Below, piece by piece: positions 42,060-50,158 of a stretch of 64,000 nt of DNA. Source of the DNA: Ornithinimicrobium humiphilum (lineage in GTDB: Bacteria > Actinomycetota > Actinomycetes > Actinomycetales > Dermatophilaceae); assembly GCF_006716885.1 (NCBI RefSeq), contig NZ_VFPU01000001.1:930001-994000 (forward strand). The letters run 5' to 3'. The notes below the pieces were generated by a model. It was given only the letters and a program-made list of their open reading frames with translations, did not search any database and was not told the origin of the DNA. Each line of letters begins with the position of its first letter. The stretch's first letter is position 1. The position numbers and the translations under genes were made by a program.

Positions 42060-42709
42060 CCGCCGACCGGCGCCTGGTCCTCGCCACCCGCAACGCGCAC
42101 AAGGTCGTCGAGCTGCGCGAGATCCTCGCCGAGGCGCTCGACGCCGCCGGGCTGGAGCTCGTCGGGCTCGACGCCTTCCCGGACCTGGAGGACGTCGTCG
42201 AGAGCGGCGTCACCTTCGCCGAGAACGCCCTGCTCAAGGCCCGGTACGCCGCGGCGAGCACCGGGCTGCCGGCGCTCGCCGACGACTCGGGGCTGGCCGT
42301 CGACGTGCTCGGCGGGGCCCCGGGCGTCTTCTCGGCGCGCTGGTCCGGCCCGCTCGCCGAGGTGACCGGGACCGACAAGGACAGCGCCAACAACGCGCTG
42401 CTGCTGGCCCAGCTCGCCGACGTGCCCGACGAGCACCGCGGCGCGGGCTTCGTCTGCGCGGCCGCGCTCGTGCTCCCGGGGGAGACCCCGGGGAGCACCG
42501 GCGCCGAGGTCGTGCGCGAGGGGACCTGCCGCGGCGTCGTCGGCCGGGCCCCGCGCGGGGAGAACGGCTTCGGCTACGACCCGCTGCTCGTCCGCCCGGA
42601 CGGGCGCACGCTCGCCGAGCACACCAGCGCGGAGAAGCACGCCGTCTCGCACCGCGGCGAGGCCTTCCGGGCCCTCGCCGCGGATGTGGCCGCCCTGCTG
42701 GGCGGCTGA
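42056..42709 (+). CDS. rdgB: XTP/dITP diphosphatase (RdgB/HAM1)
   Basis: Removes non-canonical purine nucleotides. 217 residues: [85 protein letters not shown] and [16 protein letters not shown], all family blocks. GTG 42056 overlaps the rph stop; another GTG lies one codon earlier. Ends four bases before the stop codon of the convergent carD gene. Confidence 0.95.
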   Translation: MTADRRLVLATRNAHKVVELREILAEALDAAGLELVGLDAFPDLEDVVESGVTFAENALLKARYAAASTGLPALADDSGLAVDVLGGAPGVFSARWSGPLAEVTGTDKDSANNALLLAQLADVPDEHRGAGFVCAAALVLPGETPGSTGAEVVREGTCRGVVGRAPRGENGFGYDPLLVRPDGRTLAEHTSAEKHAVSHRGEAFRALAADVAALLGG

Positions 42710-42713
42710 CGGA

Positions 42714-43244
42714 TCAGCTGGCGGAGGCCAGCGGGTCGAGGCCGTCGAGGTCGGGGACCCGACCCTCCATGACGGCGGCCTCGACGACGGCGAGCGTCTC
42801 CTCCTCGGTCAGACCGAGGACGATGCTCAGCTCGTGCACGACGGGGCGGCGGGCCTCGCGCAGGAGGTCGCGCTCGTTGAGGGACAGGCCCTTGTCGGCC
42901 TCGCGACGGGTCAGGTCACGCACCAGCTCGGCGACGATGAGCATGTCGCCGGAGTTGAGGCGGTCGACGTTGTGCTTGATGCGCCGTGACCACTGCGACT
43001 CCTCGAAGCCGGTCTCGGCGGTCAGCCGCTCGAAGGCGGCGCGCACCTGGTCGGCCGACATGAGGGCGCGGACGCCGAGCTCCTCGGCCTTGTCCTCGGG
43101 GATCGACAGCTCGAGCTGGTTGTGCGCGACGACCAGCTGCAGGTAGTGCACCTCCTGCCCGCGCAGGACGCGCGAGAAGGTGCCGGTGATCCGGGCGGGA
43201 CCGTGGTGGGGGTGGACGACGACCTGACCGGTGGAGAACCGCAT
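42714..43244 (-). CDS. CarD family transcriptional regulator
   Basis: 176 residues. [21 protein letters not shown] is the RNA-polymerase-interacting CarD/TRCF Tudor-like N-terminus; the C-terminal helical domain contains [40 protein letters not shown], with the conserved Trp that wedges into the promoter minor groove. CarD stabilises open complexes, notably at rRNA promoters. The mid-region is quite diverged from mycobacterial CarD, so a paralogue is possible. In-frame ATG at 43280 is an alternative start; MRF matches the family. Confidence 0.85.
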   Translation of the reverse strand: MRFSTGQVVVHPHHGPARITGTFSRVLRGQEVHYLQLVVAHNQLELSIPEDKAEELGVRALMSADQVRAAFERLTAETGFEESQWSRRIKHNVDRLNSGDMLIVAELVRDLTRREADKGLSLNERDLLREARRPVVHELSIVLGLTEEETLAVVEAAVMEGRVPDLDGLDPLASAS

Positions 43245-43353
43245 CGAACTGTTCAACTGCCCTTCGCTGCCATACAACATGAGTGCCGGGCCCGGGGGGC
43301 CGACCCTCCCATTGTCTCACGGGGAGCGGGAGGTCCGGTCCGGATCGGCACGG

Positions 43354-43396
43354 CATACCCTTGTCCTGCCCCACCAGCCCGACCAGAGGACCCCTG
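43354..43396 (+). promoter_or_regulatory. thrC promoter and leader
   Basis: TACCCT (43356-43361) inside an exact copy of the 11-mer plus T-rich continuation is a candidate -10; a 38-base leader then carries AGAGGA as ribosome-binding site before the ATG at 43399. No attenuator hairpin is visible. Confidence 0.4.
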
Positions 43397-43398
43397 CC

Positions 43399-44493
43399 AT
43401 GGCGCACCAGTGGCGCGGCGTGATCGCCGAGTACGCCTCCCGACTCCCCGCCTCGGTGACCGAGCGCGTGGTGACCCTGCGCGAGGGTGGCACGCCGCTC
43501 GTCCCGGCGGAGCACCTCTCCGAGCTCGTGGGCGCGCAGGTTCACGTCAAGTACGAGGGCCTCAACCCCACCGGCTCCTTCAAGGACCGGGGCATGACGG
43601 CCGCGATCTCCGACGCCGCCCGCAAGGGGGCAAGGGCCGTGATCTGCGCCTCCACCGGCAACACCAGCGCGAGCGCCGCGGCCTACGCCACCAAGGCCGG
43701 TATGGCGTGCGGCGTGCTGGTCCCCGACGGCAAGATCGCGATGGGCAAGCTCTCCCAGGCCATCGCGCACGGTGCCACGCTCATCCAGGTCGACGGCAAC
43801 TTCGACGACTGCCTCGACCTGGCCCGCAAGCTCGCCGAGGCCTATCCGGTCGAGCTGGTCAACTCGGTCAACCCGGCGCGCATCGAGGGCCAGAAGACCG
43901 CGTCCTTCGAGATCGTCGACGCCCTGGGTGACGCCCCCGACATCCACTGCCTGCCGGTCGGCAACGCCGGCAACATCACGGCCTACTGGAAGGGCTACAC
44001 CGAGTACGCCGACCCGGACGCCCCCGGTGCCGACGGCGCCGCCGTCGCGACCCGACGCCCGCGCATGTGGGGCTTCCAGGCGGCCGGCGCCGCACCGATC
44101 GTGCTCGGCCACCCGGTCGACGAGCCCGAGACGATCGCCACCGCGATCCGCATCGGCAACCCCGCCTCCTGGCAGCAGGCCGAGGCCGCGCGCGACGAGT
44201 CGGGCGGGCTGATCGACGCCGTGACCGACGAGGAGATCCTCGCCGCGCACCGGCTGCTGTCCTCGCGCGAGGGCATCTTCGTCGAGCCGGCCTCCGCCGC
44301 GTCCGTCGCCGGCCTGCTCAAGGCGCACGCGGCCGGGCTCGTGCCGGCCGGGGCCACGATCGTGTGCACGGTCACCGGCCACGGGCTCAAGGACCCGCAG
44401 TGGGCGCTGCGCACCGCCGACGGCGGCGACGTCGAGCCGGTGCGCGTGACCGTCGACGTGATGAGCGCGGCGGCCGCGCTCGGCCTGGAGTGA
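43399..44493 (+). CDS. thrC: Threonine synthase
   Basis: PLP enzyme making threonine from O-phosphohomoserine. 364 residues: [35 protein letters not shown] (PLP Lys), [67 protein letters not shown] and [10 protein letters not shown]. Short ThrC class usual in Actinobacteria. Overlaps thrB by one base (TGATG). The hom gene that normally precedes it is not here. Confidence 0.96.
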   Translation: MAHQWRGVIAEYASRLPASVTERVVTLREGGTPLVPAEHLSELVGAQVHVKYEGLNPTGSFKDRGMTAAISDAARKGARAVICASTGNTSASAAAYATKAGMACGVLVPDGKIAMGKLSQAIAHGATLIQVDGNFDDCLDLARKLAEAYPVELVNSVNPARIEGQKTASFEIVDALGDAPDIHCLPVGNAGNITAYWKGYTEYADPDAPGADGAAVATRRPRMWGFQAAGAAPIVLGHPVDEPETIATAIRIGNPASWQQAEAARDESGGLIDAVTDEEILAAHRLLSSREGIFVEPASAASVAGLLKAHAAGLVPAGATIVCTVTGHGLKDPQWALRTADGGDVEPVRVTVDVMSAAAALGLE

Positions 44494-45428
44494 TGGTCGC
44501 GCCCGAGCCGGGCCGCAGCGTCTCGGTGGCGGTGCCGGCCAGCACCGCCAACCTGGGCCCCGGCTTCGACGCCGTGGGCCTGGCCCTGGGGCTCGAGGAC
44601 GGCTACCGGGTCGACGTCCTGCCCGCCGGCGCCGGCCTGGAGGTCGTGCTCGAGGGGGAGGGCGCCGACGTCCTGCCGCGCGACGAGAGCCACCTCGTGG
44701 CTGCCCGCCTGCAGGAGGCGCTGACCGCCTGCGGCATCGGCTGGCTGGACGGCTACGGCCTGCGCCTGACCTGCCGCAACCGCATCCCCATGGCCGCCGG
44801 GCTCGGCTCCTCCGCCGCGGCCATCGTCGGCGGCCTGGGGCTGGGCTTCGCTCTCGCCCGGGGCGGGGACCTGACCGAGGCCGACCTGGGCCTGGTCAAC
44901 ACCCGCGCCGGCATCGCCGAGGGGCACCCCGACAACTCCTCGGCCTCCGTCTACGGCGGGCTGACGCTGTCGTGGATGCCCGCGCCGCAGGTCGTGCGCA
45001 CCGCGCGGCCCGCGCTGCACCCCGACGTCGTGCCGGTCGTGCTCGTGCCCACGAGCGAGCGGGTGGACACCTCGGTGGCCCGTGCCGTGCTCGGCCCCCA
45101 CGTGCCGCGCACGGACGCCGTGCACCAGGCCGGACGGGCCGCCCTGCTCGTCCACGCCCTGACCTCCGAGCCGGCCCTGCTGCTCGACGCCACCCAGGAC
45201 TGGCTGCACCAGGAGCAGCGCCGTGAGGTCTACCCGGTCTCCATGGGGGCGGTCGACACGCTGCGCACCCTCGGGCACGCGGCCGTGGTCTCCGGCGCCG
45301 GGCCCACCGTGCTGTGCCTGACGACGACCGAGATGGCCCCGGCCGTCGTCGCCGAGGCGCGGTCCTGGGGTCGCTCCTGGCGGGTGCTCACGCCGGGCGT
45401 CCCCGAGGTCGGCCTGCACGTGGTCTGA
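44493..45428 (+). CDS. thrB: Homoserine kinase
   Basis: GHMP kinase that supplies O-phosphohomoserine to ThrC. 311 residues: VAVPASTANLGPGFDAVGLALGL, RIPMAAGLGSSAAAIVGGL (ATP loop), EGHPDNSSASVYGGL and VVSGAGPTVLCL. ATG overlaps the thrC TGA. No downstream partner; the following PhzF gene is 67 bases away. Confidence 0.95.
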   Translation: MVAPEPGRSVSVAVPASTANLGPGFDAVGLALGLEDGYRVDVLPAGAGLEVVLEGEGADVLPRDESHLVAARLQEALTACGIGWLDGYGLRLTCRNRIPMAAGLGSSAAAIVGGLGLGFALARGGDLTEADLGLVNTRAGIAEGHPDNSSASVYGGLTLSWMPAPQVVRTARPALHPDVVPVVLVPTSERVDTSVARAVLGPHVPRTDAVHQAGRAALLVHALTSEPALLLDATQDWLHQEQRREVYPVSMGAVDTLRTLGHAAVVSGAGPTVLCLTTTEMAPAVVAEARSWGRSWRVLTPGVPEVGLHVV

Positions 45429-45495
45429 CGCCTCTGGGCCGGGTGCCTCCCGACCCTGCTGCCGACCGCCCGCCCGACCCGGCAGGATGGGCGGC

Positions 45496-46386
45496 ATGGA
45501 CCGTCCCGCCCCGCGCCGCTTCACTCAGGTCGACGTCTTCGGCCCGCCCGGAGGGGACGGCCTCTCCGGCAACCCGCTCGCCGTCGTCCACGACGCCGAG
45601 GGCCTGACCGACGACATGCTGGCGGCCTTCGCCCGGTGGACCAACCTGTCGGAGACCACCTTCCTGCTGCCGCCGACCGATCCTGCCGCCGACTACCGGG
45701 TCCGGATCTTCACGCCCGGCGGCGAGCTGCCGTTCGCCGGCCACCCGACGCTGGGCTCGGCCCACGCCTGGCTCGAGGCCGGCGGCGTGCCGCGGCAGCC
45801 GGACCGCGTGGTGCAGGAGTGCGCCGTCGGGCTGGTCCCGCTGCGGCGCGAGCCCCGGCTGGCGTTCGCCGCTCCTCCGCTGCTGCGCACCGGCCCGGCC
45901 GACGAGGGGGACCGGGCCCGGGCGCTCGCCGCGCTCGGCGTGAGCGAGCACGAGGTGCTGGCCGTGGAGTGGGTCGACAACGGCCCTGGCTGGATCGCGG
46001 TCGAGCTCGCCGACGCCGAGGCCGTGCTGGCCGTCGAGCCGGTCGCCGAGCACTTCCCGGTGGTCGACGGTGACGCGGGCGCGCTCGGGCTGGCCCTCGG
46101 CGTCGTCGGCCGCTGGTCCGACCCGTCCGCGGTCGGCAAGGACGTCGAGGTGCGCTCGTTCTTCCGCGACGGCGCCCACCTCGTGGAGGACCCGGTGACC
46201 GGCAGCCTCAACGCCGGGCTGGCGCAGTGGCTGATCGGCGCCGGGCGGCTGCCGTCGACCTACGTCGCGGGGCAGGGCGCGCGCCTGCGTCGCGACGGCC
46301 GGGTGTTCGTCGAGCAGGAGGGCGCGGACGTCTGGATCGCCGGCGAGGTCGTGACGACCGTGCGCGGCGAGGTGCTGCTGGGCTGA
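45496..46386 (+). CDS. PhzF family isomerase/epimerase-like protein
   Basis: 296 residues. Two-lobed diaminopimelate-epimerase fold: RFTQVDVFGPPGGDGLSGNPLAVVHDAEGL, TNLSETTFLLPPTD with the catalytic Glu, RIFTPGGELPFAGHPTLGSAHAW, and EDPVTGSLNAGLAQWL. PhzF proteins isomerise substrates related to dihydro-3-hydroxyanthranilate; without phenazine genes around, the substrate is unknown. I use the ATG at 45496 (MDRPAPRRF); the frame opens three codons earlier. Confidence 0.88.
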   Translation: MDRPAPRRFTQVDVFGPPGGDGLSGNPLAVVHDAEGLTDDMLAAFARWTNLSETTFLLPPTDPAADYRVRIFTPGGELPFAGHPTLGSAHAWLEAGGVPRQPDRVVQECAVGLVPLRREPRLAFAAPPLLRTGPADEGDRARALAALGVSEHEVLAVEWVDNGPGWIAVELADAEAVLAVEPVAEHFPVVDGDAGALGLALGVVGRWSDPSAVGKDVEVRSFFRDGAHLVEDPVTGSLNAGLAQWLIGAGRLPSTYVAGQGARLRRDGRVFVEQEGADVWIAGEVVTTVRGEVLLG

Positions 46387-46441
46387 CCACCCGGTCCCTG
46401 GCCCGGCTGGCCGTCGTCGTGCCGCAGCGCCCCCGACGGCC

Positions 46442-46524
46442 TGGTGCGCTCGGCGGGACTCGAACCCGCACGCCGGAGCACAGGAACCTAAATCCTGCGT
46501 GTCTGCCAGTTCCACCACGAGCGC
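46442..46524 (-). tRNA. tRNA-Leu (UAG)
   Basis: Acceptor GCGCTCG pairs with CGAGCGC, discriminator A and encoded CCA. Anticodon stem CAGGA/TCCTG encloses TTTAGGT, anticodon TAG; the T-arm is GGGTTCGAGTCCC, and the long variable arm fits Leu. 83 bases including CCA. A TAGGCT -10 box (46533-46538, minus strand) is placed just before the 5' end. The following 168 bases to bcp contain no gene I can support. Confidence 0.96.
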
Positions 46525-46692
46525 GCCGGGCCAGCCTAACCGGGCCGACTCCCGTGAGCCCGAGCCCGTACCGCCGGACCATGTCGCCGAGGCCGGCGCT
46601 GAAGCGCGACAGCCGGAACGCACGAGTGCGGGCGTTGTGCACGGCCCCGGGCGCCCCGGGCGTGCCCAACCCCTGCACTGGTGAAGACCGGA

Positions 46693-47169
46693 TCAGGCCG
46701 GGAGCTCGACCCCCAGCTGGCGGGCCAGCATCGCGACGTGGCCGGTGGCCTTGACGTTGTACTTCGCCAGCTCGACCACGCCCTCCTCGTCGAGGACGAA
46801 GGTGGAGCGGATCACGCCCATGACCGTGCGGCCGTAGTTCTTCTTCTCGCCGTAGGCGCCGTAGGCGGTGAGCACCTCCTTGGACTCGTCGGAGACCAGC
46901 GGGAAGGTCAGGCCCTCCTTCTCGACGAACTTGGCCAGCTTGGCGGGGGAGTCGGGGGAGATGCCGACCACGGCATACCCGGCGTCCTGGAGGATCGCGA
47001 GGTTGTCGCGGAAGTCGCAGGCCTGCTTGGTGCAGCCCGGCGTCATGGCGGCGGGGTAGGCGTAGAGGATCACCTTGCGGCCGCGGAGGTCGGACAGGCT
47101 CAGCTGCCCACCGTCGGCGGTCGGCAGGGTCCAGTCGGGGGCCGGCTGGCCGGGCTCGAGGCGGGACAT
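46693..47169 (-). CDS. bcp: Thioredoxin-dependent thiol peroxidase (BCP/PrxQ)
   Basis: Reduces peroxides with thioredoxin. 158 residues. AYPAAMTPGCTKQACDFRDN carries the peroxidatic Cys in PxxxTxxC and the resolving Cys five residues later, the PrxQ arrangement; VVGISPDSPAKLAKF, TFPLVSDESKEV and YGRTVMGVIRSTFVLDEEG follow. AGGAGGT lies nine bases before the ATG. Divergent from the DUF3618 gene. The linkage bcp/DUF3618/GroES-like is one I recall from other Actinobacteria. Confidence 0.95.
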   Translation of the reverse strand: MSRLEPGQPAPDWTLPTADGGQLSLSDLRGRKVILYAYPAAMTPGCTKQACDFRDNLAILQDAGYAVVGISPDSPAKLAKFVEKEGLTFPLVSDESKEVLTAYGAYGEKKNYGRTVMGVIRSTFVLDEEGVVELAKYNVKATGHVAMLARQLGVELPA

Positions 47170-47259
47170 GGGGGGGTGACCTCCTGAGGTTCGGCGGCAG
47201 ATGTTCTGCGTTATCGTCTCAGGCGTAGTCCCTGACCACCTACCTGAGGACGCGAGTAC

Positions 47260-47538
47260 ATGGCCGACACCCAGTCAGCACGATCCGTGCGGGAGATCGA
47301 GGCGGACCTCGCGGCGACCCGCACCCGGATGGCGCGGACCGTCGACGAGCTCGCCTACCGGGTCAGCCCGCAGACCCTGAAGGCCAACGCGATCGCCTCG
47401 CTCAAGACGAAGGCCAACGACGCGGCCTTCGACGAGCAGGGCAACGTGCGCCTGGACCGTGTCGCCACCGTGCTCGGAGGGGTCGCCGCCACCGCGATCG
47501 TCCTCGGCCTGCTGCGCCGGGCGTTCTACAAGGGCTGA
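47260..47538 (+). CDS. DUF3618 protein
   Basis: 92 residues. SVREIEADLAATRTRMARTVDELAYRVSPQTLKANA is the DUF3618 signature; one C-terminal membrane helix (VATVLGGVAATAIVLGLLRRAF, about 67-88). Function unknown; in other species such proteins are encoded next to general-stress genes. GAGGACGCG lies upstream of the ATG. Nine bases before the GroES-like gene. Confidence 0.85.
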   Translation: MADTQSARSVREIEADLAATRTRMARTVDELAYRVSPQTLKANAIASLKTKANDAAFDEQGNVRLDRVATVLGGVAATAIVLGLLRRAFYKG

Positions 47539-47547
47539 CCGACCGAG

Positions 47548-47874
47548 GTGGGAGAGTCGGGCAAGCTGCCCATCCGGATGCTGCACGACCGGGTGCTGGT
47601 GTCCCTGGAGGGTGAGCAGGGTGAGCGTCGTTCCGGCGGCGGGATCGTCATCCCCGCGACCGCCAGCATCGGCAAGCGACTGGCCTGGGGCCGCGTCGTG
47701 GCCATCGGCAGCAACGTGCGTCAGGTCCAGCTCGACGACCGGGTGCTCTTCGACCCCGAGGAGCGGGCCGAGGTCGAGCTGGGCTCCAAGGACTACGTGC
47801 TGCTGCGCGAGCGCGACCTGCACGCCGTCGCGGCGGAGCGGGTGCCGGACGCCGGCACCGGCCTCTACCTCTAG
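47548..47874 (+). CDS. GroES-like co-chaperonin family protein, no GroEL nearby
   Basis: 108 residues. LPIRMLHDRVLVSLEGEQGERRSGGGIVIPATASIGKRLAWGRVVAIGSNVRQVQLDDRVLFDPEERAEVELGSKDYVLLRERDLHAV has the Cpn10 beta-barrel pattern, including a mobile-loop-like RRSGGGIVIPATA, but lacks the hydrophobic IVL tripeptide of true GroES at the expected spot. Probably a specialised paralogue; the housekeeping groES should be elsewhere. GTG start, co-directional with DUF3618 and corA. Confidence 0.8.
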   Translation: MGESGKLPIRMLHDRVLVSLEGEQGERRSGGGIVIPATASIGKRLAWGRVVAIGSNVRQVQLDDRVLFDPEERAEVELGSKDYVLLRERDLHAVAAERVPDAGTGLYL

Positions 47875-47883
47875 GCACCGGAC

Positions 47884-48867
47884 ATGATCGTCCACCGCGC
47901 CCTCTACCGGCAGGGCCGGCGCGAGGAGTGCGGCGACCTGAGCCGGGACCTGGCCCGGCTGCAGGCCGAAGGGGCCCCGGGGTCGGACTTCATCTGGGTG
48001 GCGCTGGCCGACCCCACGCCCGAGGAGTTCGACCACGTCCGCACCGAGCTGGACCTCCACCCGCTCGCGGTCGAGGACGTGCTCGGCGGCGGCGAGCGCG
48101 CCAAGGTCGAGGCCTACGACGGCACGGTCCTGGCCGTGGTCAAGACCCTCCGCTACGTCGAGGAGAGCTCGGACATCGAGACCGGCGACGTCATGGCGGT
48201 CATCGCCCCGCACGTCGCCGTCACCGTGAGGCACGGAGACCCCGCCACGCTGCACGACGTGCGCGACCGGCTCGAGAGCCACGAGCAGGAGCTGCTGCGC
48301 GAGGGGCCGATGGCCGTCCTCCACGGGCTCGTGGACGAGGTCGTCGACTCCTACCAGGAGATCGACGAGGAGGTCGGCAAGGACCTCGAGGAGATCGAGC
48401 GCGAGGTCTTCGGCGACGTCGGCAGCGCCGACTCCACGACGATCTACCGCCTCAAGCGCGAGGTGCTCGAGTTCCGGCGGGCGGCGCTGCCGCTGCGGAT
48501 GCCGCTGCACCAGCTGACCGAGCGGCAGGGAAGGGTGCGCTCGGAGGAGCTGCGGCTGCAGTTCCGCGACACGGCCGACCACCTCGACGCGGTGCTGGCC
48601 GACATCGACAGCTTCGACGCCCTCCTCACCGACGCCCTCTCCACGCACCTGTCGCAGATCGGCGTCCGGCAGAACGAGGACATGCGCAAGATCTCGGCCT
48701 GGGCCGCGATGATCGCCGTCCCCACCCTGGTCGCGGGCATCTACGGGATGAACTTCGACCACATGCCCGAGCTGCACTGGATGCTGGGCTACCCGCTCTC
48801 GCTGGTCCTCATGGCCGCCGCGGTCGCGGTGCTGTGGCGGTCGTTCAAGCGCTCCGGCTGGCTCTGA
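47884..48867 (+). CDS. corA: CorA-like magnesium/divalent cation transporter
   Basis: 327 residues. Long acidic/helical cytoplasmic domain and two C-terminal helices separated by the signature YGMNF (MIAVPTLVAGIYGMNFDHMPELHW): the GMN filter of CorA. Pentameric Mg, Co or Ni channel. Starts nine bases after the GroES-like stop. C-terminal RSFKRSGWL is a usual basic end. Confidence 0.92.
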   Translation: MIVHRALYRQGRREECGDLSRDLARLQAEGAPGSDFIWVALADPTPEEFDHVRTELDLHPLAVEDVLGGGERAKVEAYDGTVLAVVKTLRYVEESSDIETGDVMAVIAPHVAVTVRHGDPATLHDVRDRLESHEQELLREGPMAVLHGLVDEVVDSYQEIDEEVGKDLEEIEREVFGDVGSADSTTIYRLKREVLEFRRAALPLRMPLHQLTERQGRVRSEELRLQFRDTADHLDAVLADIDSFDALLTDALSTHLSQIGVRQNEDMRKISAWAAMIAVPTLVAGIYGMNFDHMPELHWMLGYPLSLVLMAAAVAVLWRSFKRSGWL

Positions 48868-48880
48868 GACACTGGAGGGC

Positions 48881-49774
48881 GTGAGCACCAGCACCGCCGA
48901 CGGCACGACCACCACCAGCGGCATCGCCTACCGCGTGCAGGGGGCCGCCGACGGCGTGCCCGTCGTCGCGCTGCACGGCACCCCGGGGTCCCGCTTCAGC
49001 GGCACCCCCGCGCGCGACGCGCTCAACGCGCTCGGCCTGCGCGTGCTGACCTTCGACCGGCCCGGGTATGGCGACACCCCCGGCGGCGAGCCCCGCACCG
49101 CCCGCGAGCTGGCCCAGGACATCCTCGACGTGCTGGAGCACGCCGGCGTCGAGGGCCCGGCCGGGATCCTGGCCGCCGGTGGCGCGACGCCCGGTGCCCT
49201 GGCGCTCGCCGCCCTCCACCCCGAGCGCGTCGGCGCCCTCACCCTGGTCTGGCCCCTCGCGCCGTCGTCCGGCGACGCCGGGAGCCCGGCCATGGAGCCG
49301 CACGAGTGGGTCCGCGGCATGGAGGAGCAGCAGCGGATGCTCCACGCCGTCGCCCTGCAGGACCCGGTCTTCCTCCGCGACCAGCTCGAGCTCGGTCTCG
49401 GCGCGCACGCCGGCGCCGAGGGCATCGTCCTCGACCTGCTCCAGGTGCAGGAGCCCTGGGGCGTCGACCCGGCCGACGTGCGCTGCCCCGTCGACGTCTG
49501 GTGGGGCACCGACTCCGCCGTCAGCCCGGCCGCCCACGCGGTCTGGCTCTCCGACCACCTCACCGGGGCCCAGGTGCGCGAGCACGCCCAGGAGGAGCAC
49601 CAGTGGCACGTGCGCCGGCTGGTCGAGGTCTTCGCGCAGCTGGCCGAGCGGCTCGGGGTCGAGCCGCTGTCGGCCCAGGAGCTCGCCGCGGCCTCGGCGG
49701 CGGTCGACACCGACGGCTGCGGCGGCGGTCGCATCGGTGGCTGCGCCTGCGGCGCGGGCGGCTGCGGCGCCTGA
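48881..49774 (+). CDS. Alpha/beta-hydrolase-fold protein lacking the nucleophile
   Basis: 297 residues. Fold is clear: VVALHGTPGSRFSG (oxyanion region), VLTFDRPGYGDTPG, LALAALHPERVGALTLVWPLAP, VWWGTDSAVSP (Asp) and EEHQWHVRR (His). But the nucleophile elbow, normally GxSxG, reads LAAGGATPGAL (98-108): aligned to relatives, Ser is replaced by Gly with the only nearby hydroxyl a Thr. The last 20 residues hold four Cys among Gly (GCGGGRIGGCACGAGGCGA), a possible metal site. Probably non-hydrolytic. GTG start seven bases after GACACT, a weak -10. Confidence 0.7.
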   Translation: MSTSTADGTTTTSGIAYRVQGAADGVPVVALHGTPGSRFSGTPARDALNALGLRVLTFDRPGYGDTPGGEPRTARELAQDILDVLEHAGVEGPAGILAAGGATPGALALAALHPERVGALTLVWPLAPSSGDAGSPAMEPHEWVRGMEEQQRMLHAVALQDPVFLRDQLELGLGAHAGAEGIVLDLLQVQEPWGVDPADVRCPVDVWWGTDSAVSPAAHAVWLSDHLTGAQVREHAQEEHQWHVRRLVEVFAQLAERLGVEPLSAQELAAASAAVDTDGCGGGRIGGCACGAGGCGA

Positions 49775-49782
49775 GGGTCGTC

Positions 49783-49857
49783 CGGCAGACAAGGTCCTGC
49801 CGCGGTTCGGCAGACAGGGTTCTGCCGCCGTTCGGCAGACAAGGTTCTGCCGCTGAT
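49783..49857. repeat. Three tandem 25-bp repeats (type A), each an inverted repeat
   Basis: Copies begin at 49783, 49808 and 49833 with an exact 25-base period. Each contains CGGCAGACAAGGTTCTGCCG (small variations: GGTCC, CAGGG), whose ends CGGCAG/CTGCCG pair. A degenerate fourth copy with the same continuation (TGATGC) is at about 49932-49952. Non-coding, just after the hydrolase stop. Confidence 0.85.
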
Positions 49858-49879
49858 GCGCCTCCAAGGGTGTTGCTCG

Positions 49880-50042
49880 CCGCGCACAACCTTGTCCGGG
49901 TGACGGGCGGCGTAGCTGGGCGGGACGCGTCAGGCAGCGTTCTGCCGGTGATGCACCGTCTGCGACGTCGCCTGACGCGCACAACCTTGCTCGGTGGACG
50001 GGCGACGTCGCCCGACGCGCACAACCTTGCTCGCTAGAGGGG
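49880..50042. repeat. Type B repeats: two tandem 40-bp units plus one further copy
   Basis: Units at 49963-50002 and 50003-50042 share CGACGTCGCC.GACGCGCA followed by CAACCTTGCTCG; a third copy of the core CGCGCACAACCTTG is at about 49882. The core is the reverse complement of the type A core (CAAGGTT.TGC), so both arrays are made of one word in opposite orientations. The 384-base gap 49775-50158 has no gene. Confidence 0.8.
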
Positions 50043-50106
50043 CGCCCTTGTCCCGTCGGCACGACCGTGCCTGCCCGGCGGCGCGAGAGCGACCCCCTGA
50101 CAAGCG

Positions 50107-50139
50107 GGAGCCGCCCGGACACCTCGTCCGGGCGGCTCC
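50107..50139. terminator. Bidirectional terminator between hydrolase and MFS genes
   Basis: Perfect 14-base stem GGAGCCGCCCGGAC with loop ACCTC, between convergent genes, 20 bases from the MFS stop codon. Confidence 0.8.
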
Positions 50140-50158
50140 TCGCGGGGTAGGCCGTTGC

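Noticed and set aside
43245..43398. Riboswitch or attenuator upstream of thrC
   Set aside because: No leader peptide with Thr/Ile codons and no stable competing hairpins visible.
46525..46692. Small gene between tRNA-Leu and bcp on the minus strand (…RLSRFSAGLGDMVRRYGLG…)
   Set aside because: The frame reads through the tRNA and has no ribosome-binding site or known family; not supported.
49783..49857. CRISPR array
   Set aside because: Three 25-bp units abut without spacers and no cas gene is present.
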